DNA of 64,000 nucleotides from SCGC-AG-212-J23 sp036406675 (lineage in GTDB: Bacteria > Pseudomonadota > Gammaproteobacteria > Burkholderiales > SG8-39), in assembly GCA_036406675.1 (NCBI GenBank), contig DASXAO010000033.1, forward strand, positions 1 to 64,000, written 5' to 3'. Within the stretch, counting starts at the first letter, position 1. Every line of letters starts with the position of its first letter. Shown piece by piece: positions 16,411 to 24,576 of this stretch. The translations under genes and the position numbers were made by a program. The notes under the pieces are model-generated. The model had not been told where the DNA came from. It saw only the letters and a program-made list of their open reading frames with translations, and searched no databases.

Positions 16411-17452
16411 CCGCCTCGAGCGGAACCGTCAGCCGAGTGCCCTTCACCACGATGCCGCCGCGCTCGCCCGGAAGCACGCCGCCGTAGCGCGGCGCGAACA
16501 CGTCGGGCAGCGGCCGCGCCTCGCGCGGCGCGAGCCACAGGCGCAGCAGGTGGCGATGGCGCTCGGGCTCGGGCCAGTTCTCGAAGTCGCCGCGCGAATG
16601 CAGGATCTGGTGGTTGTGCAGGAGCTGGATGTCGCCCGGGCGGAAGTCCATCGAGAGATGGACCGCGGGGTCGTTGCAGATCTCGTCGACAAGGTCCATC
16701 GCCGCGCGCTGCTCGGGGGTCAGGCGCCGCGCCTCGGGGAAGTGCTTCTGCGCCGACTCGATGTACTGGCGCACGTAGATGCACGAGAGCTTTCCGGCGT
16801 GGCGGTGGAAGATCGGGATGTCGAACCAGGGCTTCATGCCCTCGGGGACTTCGCCGCGCCGGTCGGTCGCATAGGGCTCGAATAGCGCCGGCAGCAGGTT
16901 CGGCTTCCTTTTCAAGACCTCGTTGTAGACCGTCATGGAGCTCGCGAGATAGCTCTCGCCGCCCGCCTTAGCCGCCTTCAGGCACAGCAGCCCGACCACG
17001 TCGACCGAGTCGGTGTGGTACTCGAGCTCGCGGTTGGTCTGGTAATAGCGGACGTTCGGGTTGCGGATGTCGAGCCCGAGGTCCTTCACGTGGCCGAGCA
17101 GATGGCCCTTCGCGTTCTGCGAGCGGAACCGGCCGAGCCGGGCGCCCAGGCCGAGATACGCGAGCGCCTGCTCCTCTCGCGTCATCCGCTCTACCGGCAG
17201 CCCGCGCAGCAGCACGAAGCCGCGGCCCTCGAGCAAGTCATCTTTGATTTCCCGGAGGACGGCGGCGAAGCGCGGTAACGGAAAACTCCCGGCGTCGAGG
17301 CTTTCGAGCGGCTTTCGACTTTTCTTGAACGCTTGAACGGCGAACTCGATCTCGTCGAGCTCACTCGCCGCGAAAGGCCGGATCCACTCGCCGCCGCGGG
17401 CGAGCTCGCGCCCGTACCACACACCGGGTCCGGCGACCGGTTCATAATCCAT
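16406..17452 (-). CDS. TauD/TfdA-family Fe(II)/2-oxoglutarate dioxygenase
   Basis: A 348-residue protein with the TauD/TfdA fold. EYHTDSVDVVGLL provides the HxD iron ligands, QLLHNHQILHSRGDF the distal histidine region, and an Arg-rich segment (RHLLRLWLAP) follows where the 2-oxoglutarate-binding arginine sits. The ATG at 17452 is chosen over one eight codons upstream because it leaves room for the divergent TctC gene, which starts 14 bases away. Relatives hydroxylate small carboxylates, sulfonates or amines, so the substrate is unknown. The stop codon lies in a palindromic repeat. Confidence 0.85.
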   Translation of the reverse strand: MDYEPVAGPGVWYGRELARGGEWIRPFAASELDEIEFAVQAFKKSRKPLESLDAGSFPLPRFAAVLREIKDDLLEGRGFVLLRGLPVERMTREEQALAYLGLGARLGRFRSQNAKGHLLGHVKDLGLDIRNPNVRYYQTNRELEYHTDSVDVVGLLCLKAAKAGGESYLASSMTVYNEVLKRKPNLLPALFEPYATDRRGEVPEGMKPWFDIPIFHRHAGKLSCIYVRQYIESAQKHFPEARRLTPEQRAAMDLVDEICNDPAVHLSMDFRPGDIQLLHNHQILHSRGDFENWPEPERHRHLLRLWLAPREARPLPDVFAPRYGGVLPGERGGIVVKGTRLTVPLEAE

Positions 17453-17466
17453 GCGGAGAGAATAGC

Positions 17467-18426
17467 GTGAAAGCACTCGTCTCAGCCCTGCTCGCCCTTG
17501 CCAGTGCGTCGGCGGCCGCGCAGGGTTATCCGTCGAAGCCGATCACTTTCATCATCCCGTTCGCCGCCGGAGGCGACTCGGACCTCTCCGGGCGCAACGT
17601 CGCGGTGCACGCGCAGAAGTACCTCCACCAGCCGATCGTCCCCGTCAACCGCGCCGGCGCCTCGGGCTCGATCGGCACCATGTGGGTGAAGAACGCGGCG
17701 CCCGACGGCTACACGCTGCTCGTCGCGCGCATCGCCACGCACGCCATCCTTCCCGCGCTCGAGTCGAAGCTCCCGTACAAGTGGAACGAGTTCACGATGC
17801 TGTCGCTCATCGAGCTCAATCCCTACATCTGCTTCGTCCGAGGCGACTCGGCGATCCGCGGTGCAGCCGACCTCGTGAACACCATTCGCGCGAATCCCGG
17901 CAGGCTCAACTTCGCGACTGCCGGCATCGGCACCAGCCAGAACATGGCGGTGCAATACTTCCTGACGCTCGCGGGACTCACCAAGGACCACGCCGTCGGC
18001 ATCCATTTCAAGGGCGGCGGCGAGGTCACCACCGCGGTGCTCGCGGGCCAGGTGCACTTCGCGTGCAACAACGCGCCCACGGTGATCCCGCAGGTCAGGG
18101 CGGGAACGTTGCGCGCGCTTTTTGTCACGCCGGCGCGCCTGCCCGAGATTCCCGACGTGCCGAGCGCGGCCGAAGCCGGCGTTCCGGGAATGAACGCCAT
18201 CGTCGGCTGGACCGCGCTCATGGGCCCGCCCGGCCTGCCGCGCGAGATCGTCGAGCGCTGGGCCGCTGTCTTCCAACAGCTCGCGCGCGACCCCGACTGG
18301 CAGCAGGGCAACGCGCGCCTCGGCGGCATCGTTGCGATCCGCTCTCCCGCCGAGACCGAGCAATTCGTGCGCTCGCAGTTCGAGCTCTACAGCCGGCTCG
18401 TCAGCGTGCTCGGCATCCGGCAGTAG
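17467..18426 (+). CDS. Bug/TctC-family periplasmic binding protein
   Basis: A 319-residue receptor with a Sec signal (MKALVSALLALASASAAAQ). The ligand-loop segment reads PFAAGGDSDLSGRNV; the Asp after GG is the family's usual ligand-contacting acid. Also visible are NRAGASGSIGTMWV and FATAGIGTSQNMAVQYF. It is divergent from the TauD-like gene with only a 14-base gap, so their promoters must overlap the genes or each other. The likely partner is whichever substrate that dioxygenase handles. The stop is directly followed by the 32-bp palindrome. Confidence 0.88.
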   Translation: MKALVSALLALASASAAAQGYPSKPITFIIPFAAGGDSDLSGRNVAVHAQKYLHQPIVPVNRAGASGSIGTMWVKNAAPDGYTLLVARIATHAILPALESKLPYKWNEFTMLSLIELNPYICFVRGDSAIRGAADLVNTIRANPGRLNFATAGIGTSQNMAVQYFLTLAGLTKDHAVGIHFKGGGEVTTAVLAGQVHFACNNAPTVIPQVRAGTLRALFVTPARLPEIPDVPSAAEAGVPGMNAIVGWTALMGPPGLPREIVERWAAVFQQLARDPDWQQGNARLGGIVAIRSPAETEQFVRSQFELYSRLVSVLGIRQ

Positions 18427-18517
18427 AAAAAGGGGTCAGAGGAATTTTCCTGTAACAACTTTGGCCGCGGCATACGCGCGGCAACTTGTTACAGGAAAAT
18501 TCCTCTGACCCCTTTTT
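18427..18517. repeat. long perfect inverted repeat, 32-bp arms, GGGGTCAGAG family
   Basis: A 32-base arm (18427-18458, starting AAAAAGGGGTCAGAGGAATT) is exactly complementary to 18486-18517, with a 27-base spacer. It occupies the entire gap between two convergent genes: it starts on the base after the tctC TAG and its last base is the first of the ThDP gene's TGA read on the other strand. The core GGGGTCAGAG is shared with the repeats at 16382 and 60809. Confidence 0.92.
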
Positions 18518-20001
18518 CAGTATTTCGGAGCCGCGAGCCGCTCGATCATCACGTTGACGCAAGCAGGCTTGCCGGCAGCCGCCGCGCGTTGCAGCGCGCC
18601 GCTTAGCTCGTCAGGTCGCACGACATCCTCTCCATGCGCGCCGAGCGCTTGCGCCACGGCGCCATAACGCGTCGGCAGGAGGTCGCAGCCCTTGGCGCGC
18701 TCGCTTCCATAGGCGCGGAGCTGGATCTGGTACTCGGCGTTCCAGGTCGCATCGTTGCCGATTACCGCGATGTAGCCGAGCCCGTGGCGCACCGCGGTGT
18801 CGAACTCGGAAAGATGGAATCCGAGCGTGCCGTCACCCAGCATCGCGACCACCGGCGCGCCGGGATGGACAAGCTTCACCGCGGCGGCGAACGGCAATGC
18901 CGAGCCGATCGAGCCCGCCGGGCCGTTGATCAGCCTGCGCGGGGCGCTGAGACACGCCTGCGCCCACTGGCCGAACTCGCCGCCGTCCGATACGAGGATC
19001 GCGTCGCGCGCATCGAGCAGGTTCTGGACCTCGCGGCACAGGTCCACCGGATGCACCGGCCCTCGCGTCCCTGACTTGATGGAAGACCACTCTTCCGGCC
19101 GGTAGCGCAGCGCCGCGCGAACCTCCTCCAGCCACTCGTTGCTCTTGAATTGAATTCCGCGCACCGACTGGACTTGAACGACGCGGGCCGCCGGCGCGAA
19201 GGCCTTGCCGAATTTCAGCGTGAAATCGACGCGCTTCCCGAGGAGCAGCACCAGGTCGGCGCGCGAGAGAATCCCGGCGAGCCGGCCCAGGCTCGGATCG
19301 TTCACGCCGCGAGGGCTCTCCATGCCGATCACCGGGACGCCGGTCGCTTCCTCGAGCTCGCGCGTTCCCTTTCGCATCATGGCGGGGCCGGCGATGATCA
19401 ACGGCCGCTGTGCACCGCCGAGCGGAGGAGCACTTCCACCAACCCTCTCCTCGGATACGTCAAAAGCTGAGCCGGAGGGTACGGAAACGGCTGTCGTGGC
19501 ATCGAGCACGTCGTTCGGGATGCTTAGGTGTACTGGACCGGGCGTGCCCGAAATCGCCTCCCGCCAGGCGTTAACGATATCGGCCGCAAGCGCGTCGACC
19601 GACTGCACCGTCCACGAAGCCTTGGTCACCGGCGCGGCCATCGCTGCCTGGGCCATTTCCTGGAACGCGCCCTTGCCGAGCTCGCCGAGCGGCGCGTGCC
19701 CCGAGATCAGGACGAGCGGGGATTCGGACGCGAGCGCGGTATAGAGCGCGCCGAGGGCATTGGCATGGCCCGGACCGCCGGTGACGAGCGCGATGCCGGG
19801 CTCGCCGGTCAGCCGTCCCCACGCATCGGCCATGTGCACGGCGGCCGCCTCGTGGCGCACATGCACGATCGAGAGCCCGGCGTCGAGCGCCGCGTCGAAC
19901 ACCGGCATCACGTGATTGCCGGAGAGCGCGAAGAGGTGCTTCGCGCCGGCGGCGGCGAGCGAGCGTGCCAAAAGGTCTGCGCCGCGCAGTGGCGATTTCA
20001 T
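18517..20001 (-). CDS. thiamine-diphosphate-dependent enzyme (acetolactate synthase/decarboxylase-like)
   Basis: A 494-residue ThDP enzyme. VRHEAAAVHMADAWGR near residue 50 holds the catalytic Glu that activates the cofactor. The central domain is followed by the cofactor motif MLGDGTLGFHLSEFDTAVRH ending in GNDATWN (GDG through N, about 28 residues). It is shorter than acetolactate synthase (about 550) and lacks an obvious FAD-loop match, so benzoylformate- or oxalyl-CoA-decarboxylase-type chemistry is as likely. It is divergent from the pyrophosphatase-like gene (23-base gap). The stop abuts the 32-bp palindrome. Confidence 0.85.
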   Translation of the reverse strand: MKSPLRGADLLARSLAAAGAKHLFALSGNHVMPVFDAALDAGLSIVHVRHEAAAVHMADAWGRLTGEPGIALVTGGPGHANALGALYTALASESPLVLISGHAPLGELGKGAFQEMAQAAMAAPVTKASWTVQSVDALAADIVNAWREAISGTPGPVHLSIPNDVLDATTAVSVPSGSAFDVSEERVGGSAPPLGGAQRPLIIAGPAMMRKGTRELEEATGVPVIGMESPRGVNDPSLGRLAGILSRADLVLLLGKRVDFTLKFGKAFAPAARVVQVQSVRGIQFKSNEWLEEVRAALRYRPEEWSSIKSGTRGPVHPVDLCREVQNLLDARDAILVSDGGEFGQWAQACLSAPRRLINGPAGSIGSALPFAAAVKLVHPGAPVVAMLGDGTLGFHLSEFDTAVRHGLGYIAVIGNDATWNAEYQIQLRAYGSERAKGCDLLPTRYGAVAQALGAHGEDVVRPDELSGALQRAAAAGKPACVNVMIERLAAPKY

Positions 20002-20024
20002 GGGGCGTAGGATAACAACGCGTT

Positions 20025-20489
20025 ATGGTGCCCGAACTCGAAGTGGTCATCGAGGTGCCGCGCGGAAGCTTCGTCAAGCGCGGCTCGACCGGCAAGGTGG
20101 ACTTCGTCTCGCCGCTGCCCTGCCCCTACAACTACGGGTCGGTCCCGCAATACATCGGGCTCGAGGGCGATCTGCTCGACGCGCTGGTGCTGGGGCCGCC
20201 CCTGCCTTTCGGCAGCCGCGTCCGAGTGAAGGCCTGGGGCGCAGTCACGTTGCGCGATCGGGGAATGATCGACGACAAGCTCGTCTGCGGCCACGAGCCT
20301 CTGCAGCCGGCCGAGCGCCGCGCCGTGCTTCGATTCTTCCGTTTCTACGCGACGTGCAAAAGCCTGCTCAACTTCCTGCGCCGCCGCCCGGGCCGCAACG
20401 CGTGCGAGGGATGGCTGGACGCGCGCGCGGCCATCGCCCGCGCCAGACCACGCGACGCGAGCTGGAAGGGACCTGCGATTCCTTATTGA
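20025..20489 (+). CDS. divergent inorganic-pyrophosphatase-like protein
   Basis: A 154-residue protein with the soluble family I pyrophosphatase pattern: VVIEVPRGS, PYNYGSVPQY, GDLLDALVLGPPLPFGSRVRV, RDRGMIDDKLV. Relative to the E. coli enzyme, whose metal site is DxDPxD, this protein reads EGDLLD: the first Asp is Glu and the Pro is Leu. The YK pair in the C-terminal helix is YA. The Asp of RDRG, the Asp of IDD and the following Lys are retained. It is about 20 residues short of the family norm. It may still hydrolyse pyrophosphate or another phosphoanhydride. The acyl-CoA ligase gene that converges on it produces pyrophosphate. Confidence 0.75.
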   Translation: MVPELEVVIEVPRGSFVKRGSTGKVDFVSPLPCPYNYGSVPQYIGLEGDLLDALVLGPPLPFGSRVRVKAWGAVTLRDRGMIDDKLVCGHEPLQPAERRAVLRFFRFYATCKSLLNFLRRRPGRNACEGWLDARAAIARARPRDASWKGPAIPY

Positions 20490-20513
20490 AAAACGTGGTC
20501 CGTCCCTGATTAG
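20489..20513. repeat. single-arm copy of the GGGACAGACCACG repeat
   Basis: The 25 bases beginning AAAAACGTGGTCCGTCCCTG match the right arm plus flank of the full palindrome at 12996-13020 with one substitution. The copy fills the gap between two convergent genes: the pyrophosphatase-like TGA ends at 20489 and the ligase TAA (read leftward) is 20510-20512. Confidence 0.75.
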
Positions 20514-21982
20514 AGCTTGAGCTCGCGCAAGGCGTGCTCGCGCAGCTTGGTCTTCTGCACCTTGCCGCTCGCGGTCATGCCGATCGCCTCGAAGTCCGGG
20601 ACGATTCTGAGGTAGCGCGGCACGCGGAAGTTCGCGCATCTCGTTCTTGTCCATTGAATCAATTCCTCCTCGGCCACCGAGTGGTTCGCTTTCAGCGTCA
20701 CGTACGCGCAAGGCACTTCGCCTAGGCGCGCGTCGGGCACGCCCACGACCTGCGCGGTTTCGACCGCCGGATGCGCGAGCAGCACCTCCTCGACCTCGGC
20801 CGGAGCGACGTTCTCGCCGCCGACCCGGAAGACGTCCTTCAGGCGCCCGACCATGCGGAGCCTGCCGTCCGCCACGAGCTCGCCGAGGTCGCCAGTGCGC
20901 AGCCATCCGTCGGCCGTGAACGCCCTGGCGTTCGCCTCGGGGTTGTTGCAGTAGCCCTTCATCACGTTCCAGCCCCGCACCTGGATTTCGCCATCGCCCG
21001 CAATCCGGACGTCCACCCCCGGATGAGGCAGGGCCAGTCCGTTCACCCGGAGCTCCTCCGGATCGCGCCAGTCGCTCATCACCACGTTGGGCGAGCACTC
21101 GGACAGCCCGTACGCCGCGCAGATGTGCTTCGCGCCGAGCACGTCGATGATGGCCCGCATGGTCTGCGGCCCGGCCGCCGCCCAGCCGCCGCGCAGGCAG
21201 AGCTTGCGCCGCGGAAAGTCGGCGTGTCCCATCAGCATCTGCATGATCGTGTCGTTGCCCGAGAGCAGCGTGCAGCGCTCGCGCTCCATCAGCTCGAGCG
21301 CCGCGCCGGCCTCGAAGGTCGGCAGCGTGATGAGGCAGGCGCCGCTCACCAGCGCCATCAGCGCGGACAGCGTCGAGCCGGCGACGTGGAAGAAAGGCCG
21401 GCAGTTGAAATAGCGGTCGTCGGCGCGGATACCGACGCGGCTCCCCGCGGCCCAGGCGTCGCGCAGCATGCCGTCGTGCGTAAGCATCGCGCCCTTGGGA
21501 TACGCCGTGGTGCCGGAGGTGAATTGAATGAGCAGTACATCCTCTTCCTCCACGGGAACCGGCGTGAAGGTTGAAGCGGGAAGGGCTTGCGATACGTCGA
21601 CTGCATTGGGGAAGCCGATTTCGCGCACCATGGCGCCGAAGTCGATGTTGAGAAAGCGCTCGACGTAGAAGAGCGCCTTGCAACCCGACTGCTTCAGGCA
21701 GAAGTCGATCTCCGTCGCCTTGAAGCGCGTGTTGACCGGGACCGTGACCGCGCCGAGGAGCGCCGCGCCGTAGAAGAGCGCGAGCCACTTCTCGTCGTTG
21801 CCCATCAGGACGCCAACCCTGTCGCCGTGCGCGAGGCCCATGGCCTGCATCGCGCCTGCGGCCGCGCGCGCCTTCTCCAACAATTGACCGTAGGTGAAGC
21901 GGCCGGTCTGGGTCACCAGCGCCTCGGCGTTCGCCGCGCGCTCCTGCAGCACCTCCCCCAGCGCCCGCGACCTCCAGCTCAC
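20510..21982 (-). CDS. acyl-CoA synthetase (AMP-forming ligase)
   Basis: A 490-residue adenylate-forming enzyme. IQFTSGTTAYPKGAMLTH is the P-loop-like AMP-binding motif; AAYGLSECSPNVVMSDW the A5 region; WLRTGDLGELVADGRLRMVGR with the conserved Asp/Arg; and a C-terminal GKVQKTKLRE lysine motif that contributes the catalytic Lys. It activates a carboxylic acid to its CoA thioester. GTG at 21982 overlaps the upstream hydratase stop (GTGA). It is the last gene of the operon that begins with the intradiol dioxygenase. The acid substrate is unknown; aromatic or short branched acids are plausible. Confidence 0.9.
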   Translation of the reverse strand: MSWRSRALGEVLQERAANAEALVTQTGRFTYGQLLEKARAAAGAMQAMGLAHGDRVGVLMGNDEKWLALFYGAALLGAVTVPVNTRFKATEIDFCLKQSGCKALFYVERFLNIDFGAMVREIGFPNAVDVSQALPASTFTPVPVEEEDVLLIQFTSGTTAYPKGAMLTHDGMLRDAWAAGSRVGIRADDRYFNCRPFFHVAGSTLSALMALVSGACLITLPTFEAGAALELMERERCTLLSGNDTIMQMLMGHADFPRRKLCLRGGWAAAGPQTMRAIIDVLGAKHICAAYGLSECSPNVVMSDWRDPEELRVNGLALPHPGVDVRIAGDGEIQVRGWNVMKGYCNNPEANARAFTADGWLRTGDLGELVADGRLRMVGRLKDVFRVGGENVAPAEVEEVLLAHPAVETAQVVGVPDARLGEVPCAYVTLKANHSVAEEELIQWTRTRCANFRVPRYLRIVPDFEAIGMTASGKVQKTKLREHALRELKL

Positions 21983-22692
21983 GACTTGCCCATGCCCTTG
22001 CCCGAGGCGAGCTGCGCTTCGATCGCCATCAGCTCGAGGCCGAGCGCGCCCTGCGGATCGAGCTCGACGCCCCGATCGATGCACTGCTTGGCGTAGCGGA
22101 TCGCCTCTGGCGGCGCCATCGCGATCGACTGCGCGATGTTGCCGAGCTCGTGCTCGAGCTCGGCCGCGGTCACGACCCTGGAGACGAGGCCGGCGACGTG
22201 CGCCTCGGCCGCGGTAAGGCGGCGCCCGGTGAACATGAGGTCCTTCGCAAGGCGCTTGCCGAGCACGCGCGGCAGCCGCTGGGTCGCGCCGACCGTTCCG
22301 CGCATCGCCTCGGGCGTGCCGAACGCCGCGTCGGGCGTCGCCACGACGAAGTCGCAGGCCGCGGCGATCTCCACTCCCGAGCCGAGCGCCGCGCCGTGCA
22401 CCACGGCGACCGAGGGCATCGGCAGCGACTCGAGCGCGTGATACGCGGCGAACGCCTTCAGCCGGCGCGCGCGCACCTGGTCGACGCTCATCCCGGCGCG
22501 TTCTTTCACGTCCGCCCCCGCGCAGAACACCGGGCCATTGCCGCGCACGAATACCAGCCTGATGCCTGGGTCGACCTCCGAAGCGATCCGGCGCAGGTCC
22601 TCGCACATCGCATCGTTCAGCGCGTTGCGCGCATCCGGCCGGTTCAGCGTGATCGTGGCGACCGCGCCGTCGACCGAGTAGAGCACCGTCAT
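21979..22692 (-). CDS. enoyl-CoA hydratase/isomerase family protein
   Basis: A 237-residue crotonase-fold protein. ITLNRPDARNALN, GPVFCAGADVKE (first oxyanion-hole segment) and VVHGAALGSGVEIAAACDF (second oxyanion segment) are clear. The catalytic positions around FGTPEAMRGTVGA carry Glu in the TPE block. The C-terminus is slightly short for a trimeric hydratase (usual 255-260). It overlaps both neighbours by four bases, the CoA-transferase upstream and the ligase downstream. Hydration, isomerisation or ring hydrolysis cannot be told apart from sequence. Confidence 0.88.
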   Translation of the reverse strand: MTVLYSVDGAVATITLNRPDARNALNDAMCEDLRRIASEVDPGIRLVFVRGNGPVFCAGADVKERAGMSVDQVRARRLKAFAAYHALESLPMPSVAVVHGAALGSGVEIAAACDFVVATPDAAFGTPEAMRGTVGATQRLPRVLGKRLAKDLMFTGRRLTAAEAHVAGLVSRVVTAAELEHELGNIAQSIAMAPPEAIRYAKQCIDRGVELDPQGALGLELMAIEAQLASGKGMGKS

Positions 22693-23834
22693 GGCGGCGG
22701 ATTCCTTCCGAGCTCCGCCAGGATCTTGGCGGTGTGCTCGCCGAGGGCAGGCGGCCGCCCGATCTCGGGGTTGTCCCAGCCGAGGAACTTGTACGGCAGG
22801 GCGAGCGCCTTGAATTCGCCGACCTCGGGATAGTCGAAGCTGCCGACCAGTCGGCGCGCCCGCACGTGCGGGTCGCTGAGGATCTCGGCGACGTCGTTCA
22901 CCGGGCCGACGGGCACTTCGGCCCGATCCAGCCTTGCCATGAGCTCGGCGCGGTCAAGCTTTTCGATCGCTTCGGTGAGCACGCGCATCACTTCATCGCG
23001 GCGTTCCACCCGGTTCGCATTCGTATCGAAGCCCGAGTTGAGCCCATCGAGTTCGAGCGCCTTGCAAAGCGGCGCCCAGTGCTGGTCGCTCGCGGTGATG
23101 TGGGCGTATTTCCCGTCGCGGCAGCGGAACGTCGCCGAGGGCACGCGCCCCGGGTGCTCGGTTCCGAGGCGCGGCGGAATCTCGCCGAGCGCGAAATAGC
23201 GCGCCGCCGCGAGGGTGAGCAGCGCCACCTGGCCGTCGAGCATCGAGAAGTCGACGTGGCAGCCCTTGCCGCTGCGCGTGCGTCCGGCAAGCGCAGCGAG
23301 GATGGCGATGGCGATCCACAGGCCGGAGGTGAGGTCGGCAACCGGCAGGCCCGGCTTCACCGGTCCGCCGCCGCGCTCGCCGGTGAGGCTCATGATGCCG
23401 CCCATCGCCTGGAACACCGTGTCGTAGCCCTTCTTGTGCGCGTACGGGCCGCTTTGGCCGAAGCCGGTGCACGACACGTAGACGAGCGCCGGGTTGAGCG
23501 CGGAAAGCGCCGCGTAGTCGAGGCCGTGGCGCCCGAGCGTGCCGACCGGAAAATTCTCGAGCACGACGTCGGCCTTCTGCGCGAGGCCGCGGATGACCTG
23601 CCGGCCTTCGTCCGAGCGCAGGTCGATCGTGATCGATTCCTTGGACCGGTTGCAGGCGAAGTAGTAGGCGCTGTCCCTTGCGAGCTGCGGCTCGAAGCCG
23701 CGCGTCTCGTCGCCGCTGCCCGGCTGCTCGACCTTGATGACGCGCGCGCCGAGCTCGGCGAGGATCATCGACGCGAAAGGGCACGCGAGCACGCGCGAGA
23801 GGTCGAGGATCGTCACGTGGTCCAGGGGTTTCAT
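22689..23834 (-). CDS. CaiB/BaiF (family III) CoA-transferase
   Basis: A 381-residue family III CoA-transferase. TILDLSRVLACPFASMILAE begins the protein, KVEQPGSGDETRG is the CoA-adenine contact segment, and the Asp of LPVADLTSG is the likely covalent catalytic acid. CTGFGQSGPYAHKKGYD is also characteristic. It moves CoA between a donor thioester and an acceptor carboxylate in the cytoplasm. Its presence with a ligase in the same operon gives two ways to activate substrates. Start and stop overlap the flanking hydratase genes by four bases each. Confidence 0.92.
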   Translation of the reverse strand: MKPLDHVTILDLSRVLACPFASMILAELGARVIKVEQPGSGDETRGFEPQLARDSAYYFACNRSKESITIDLRSDEGRQVIRGLAQKADVVLENFPVGTLGRHGLDYAALSALNPALVYVSCTGFGQSGPYAHKKGYDTVFQAMGGIMSLTGERGGGPVKPGLPVADLTSGLWIAIAILAALAGRTRSGKGCHVDFSMLDGQVALLTLAAARYFALGEIPPRLGTEHPGRVPSATFRCRDGKYAHITASDQHWAPLCKALELDGLNSGFDTNANRVERRDEVMRVLTEAIEKLDRAELMARLDRAEVPVGPVNDVAEILSDPHVRARRLVGSFDYPEVGEFKALALPYKFLGWDNPEIGRPPALGEHTAKILAELGRNPPP

Positions 23835-24565
23835 TTTGTCAACCGCTGGAAATTGCGCATGCGCCGATTCGTGTCCCTGCCCCGCTCGAGCGCCGCCGCG
23901 AGCGGCAGGTCGGCCACCTCGTGGAAGAGACGCTTGGTTTCCGCGCGGGCCGCGGGAGCCATGGCGGCAAGCTTTTCGGCGTAGGAAAAAGCCTGAGGCA
24001 TCAATTCGTCATCGGCCACCACGCGGTTCACCATCCCGAGCCCGAGCGCGCGATCCGCACCGATCGGCTCGCCGAGCGCGACCAGCTCGAACGCCGCCTT
24101 GCGTCCAACCTGGCGCACGAGATTCGCCATCACGATGGCGGCGACGATGCCGTGCCTCGCCTCGGGATAGCCGAGCTTCGCGCTCGCCGCCATCACCGCG
24201 ATGTCGGCAGCGATGGCGAGGCCGGCGCCGCCGCCCATCGCCGCGCCGTTGACCGCCGCGACGATCGGCTTCGAGATCCTCGGAAAGGCGAGATGGAGCT
24301 GCATGGTGAGCGCGGCCCGCTCCTCCGCCGCACGCGGATCCTGCAGGCCCTTGAACTCTGTCAGATCGGCGCCCGCGCAAAAGCCCTGCCCCGCTCCCGT
24401 CAGCACGACACAGCCTATATGTTCGTCGTCGCCGGTTCGCTGAAGGGCTTCGAGAAGCGAGTGGGTGAGCTCGGAGTTCAGCGCGTTGCGCTTCTCCGGG
24501 CGGTTCATCGTCAGAACGCGCACGGCACCCCGGTCCTCGACCAACAAAACAGGGACAGTCCCCAT
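23831..24565 (-). CDS. enoyl-CoA hydratase/isomerase family protein
   Basis: A 244-residue crotonase-fold protein with LTMNRPEKRNALNSEL, GQGFCAGADLTEF, VAAVNGAAMGGGAGLAIAADI and LGYPEARHGIVAAIV. The second catalytic Glu region reads PEARHG. It ends in FQRLTK. The start codon and first residues (MGTVPV) are encoded by a variant of the GGGACAG repeat, so the N-terminus may have been remodelled by repeat insertion; the length is nevertheless normal. It lies 11 bases downstream of the nitronate-monooxygenase-like gene and is coupled to the CoA-transferase. Confidence 0.9.
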   Translation of the reverse strand: MGTVPVLLVEDRGAVRVLTMNRPEKRNALNSELTHSLLEALQRTGDDEHIGCVVLTGAGQGFCAGADLTEFKGLQDPRAAEERAALTMQLHLAFPRISKPIVAAVNGAAMGGGAGLAIAADIAVMAASAKLGYPEARHGIVAAIVMANLVRQVGRKAAFELVALGEPIGADRALGLGMVNRVVADDELMPQAFSYAEKLAAMAPAARAETKRLFHEVADLPLAAALERGRDTNRRMRNFQRLTK

Positions 24566-24571
24566 TTATTT
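24547..24571. repeat. variant GGGACAG repeat overlapping a start codon
   Basis: The segment AAACAGGGACAGTCCCCATT (24547-24566) plus TTATTT up to about 24571. The flanks match the copy at 46679-46703 (AACAGGGACAG ... TTTATTT), but the core ACCACG is replaced by TCCCCA. Read leftward it supplies the ATG (24565-24563) of the enoyl-CoA hydratase gene. Confidence 0.6.
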
Positions 24572-24576
24572 GTCCT

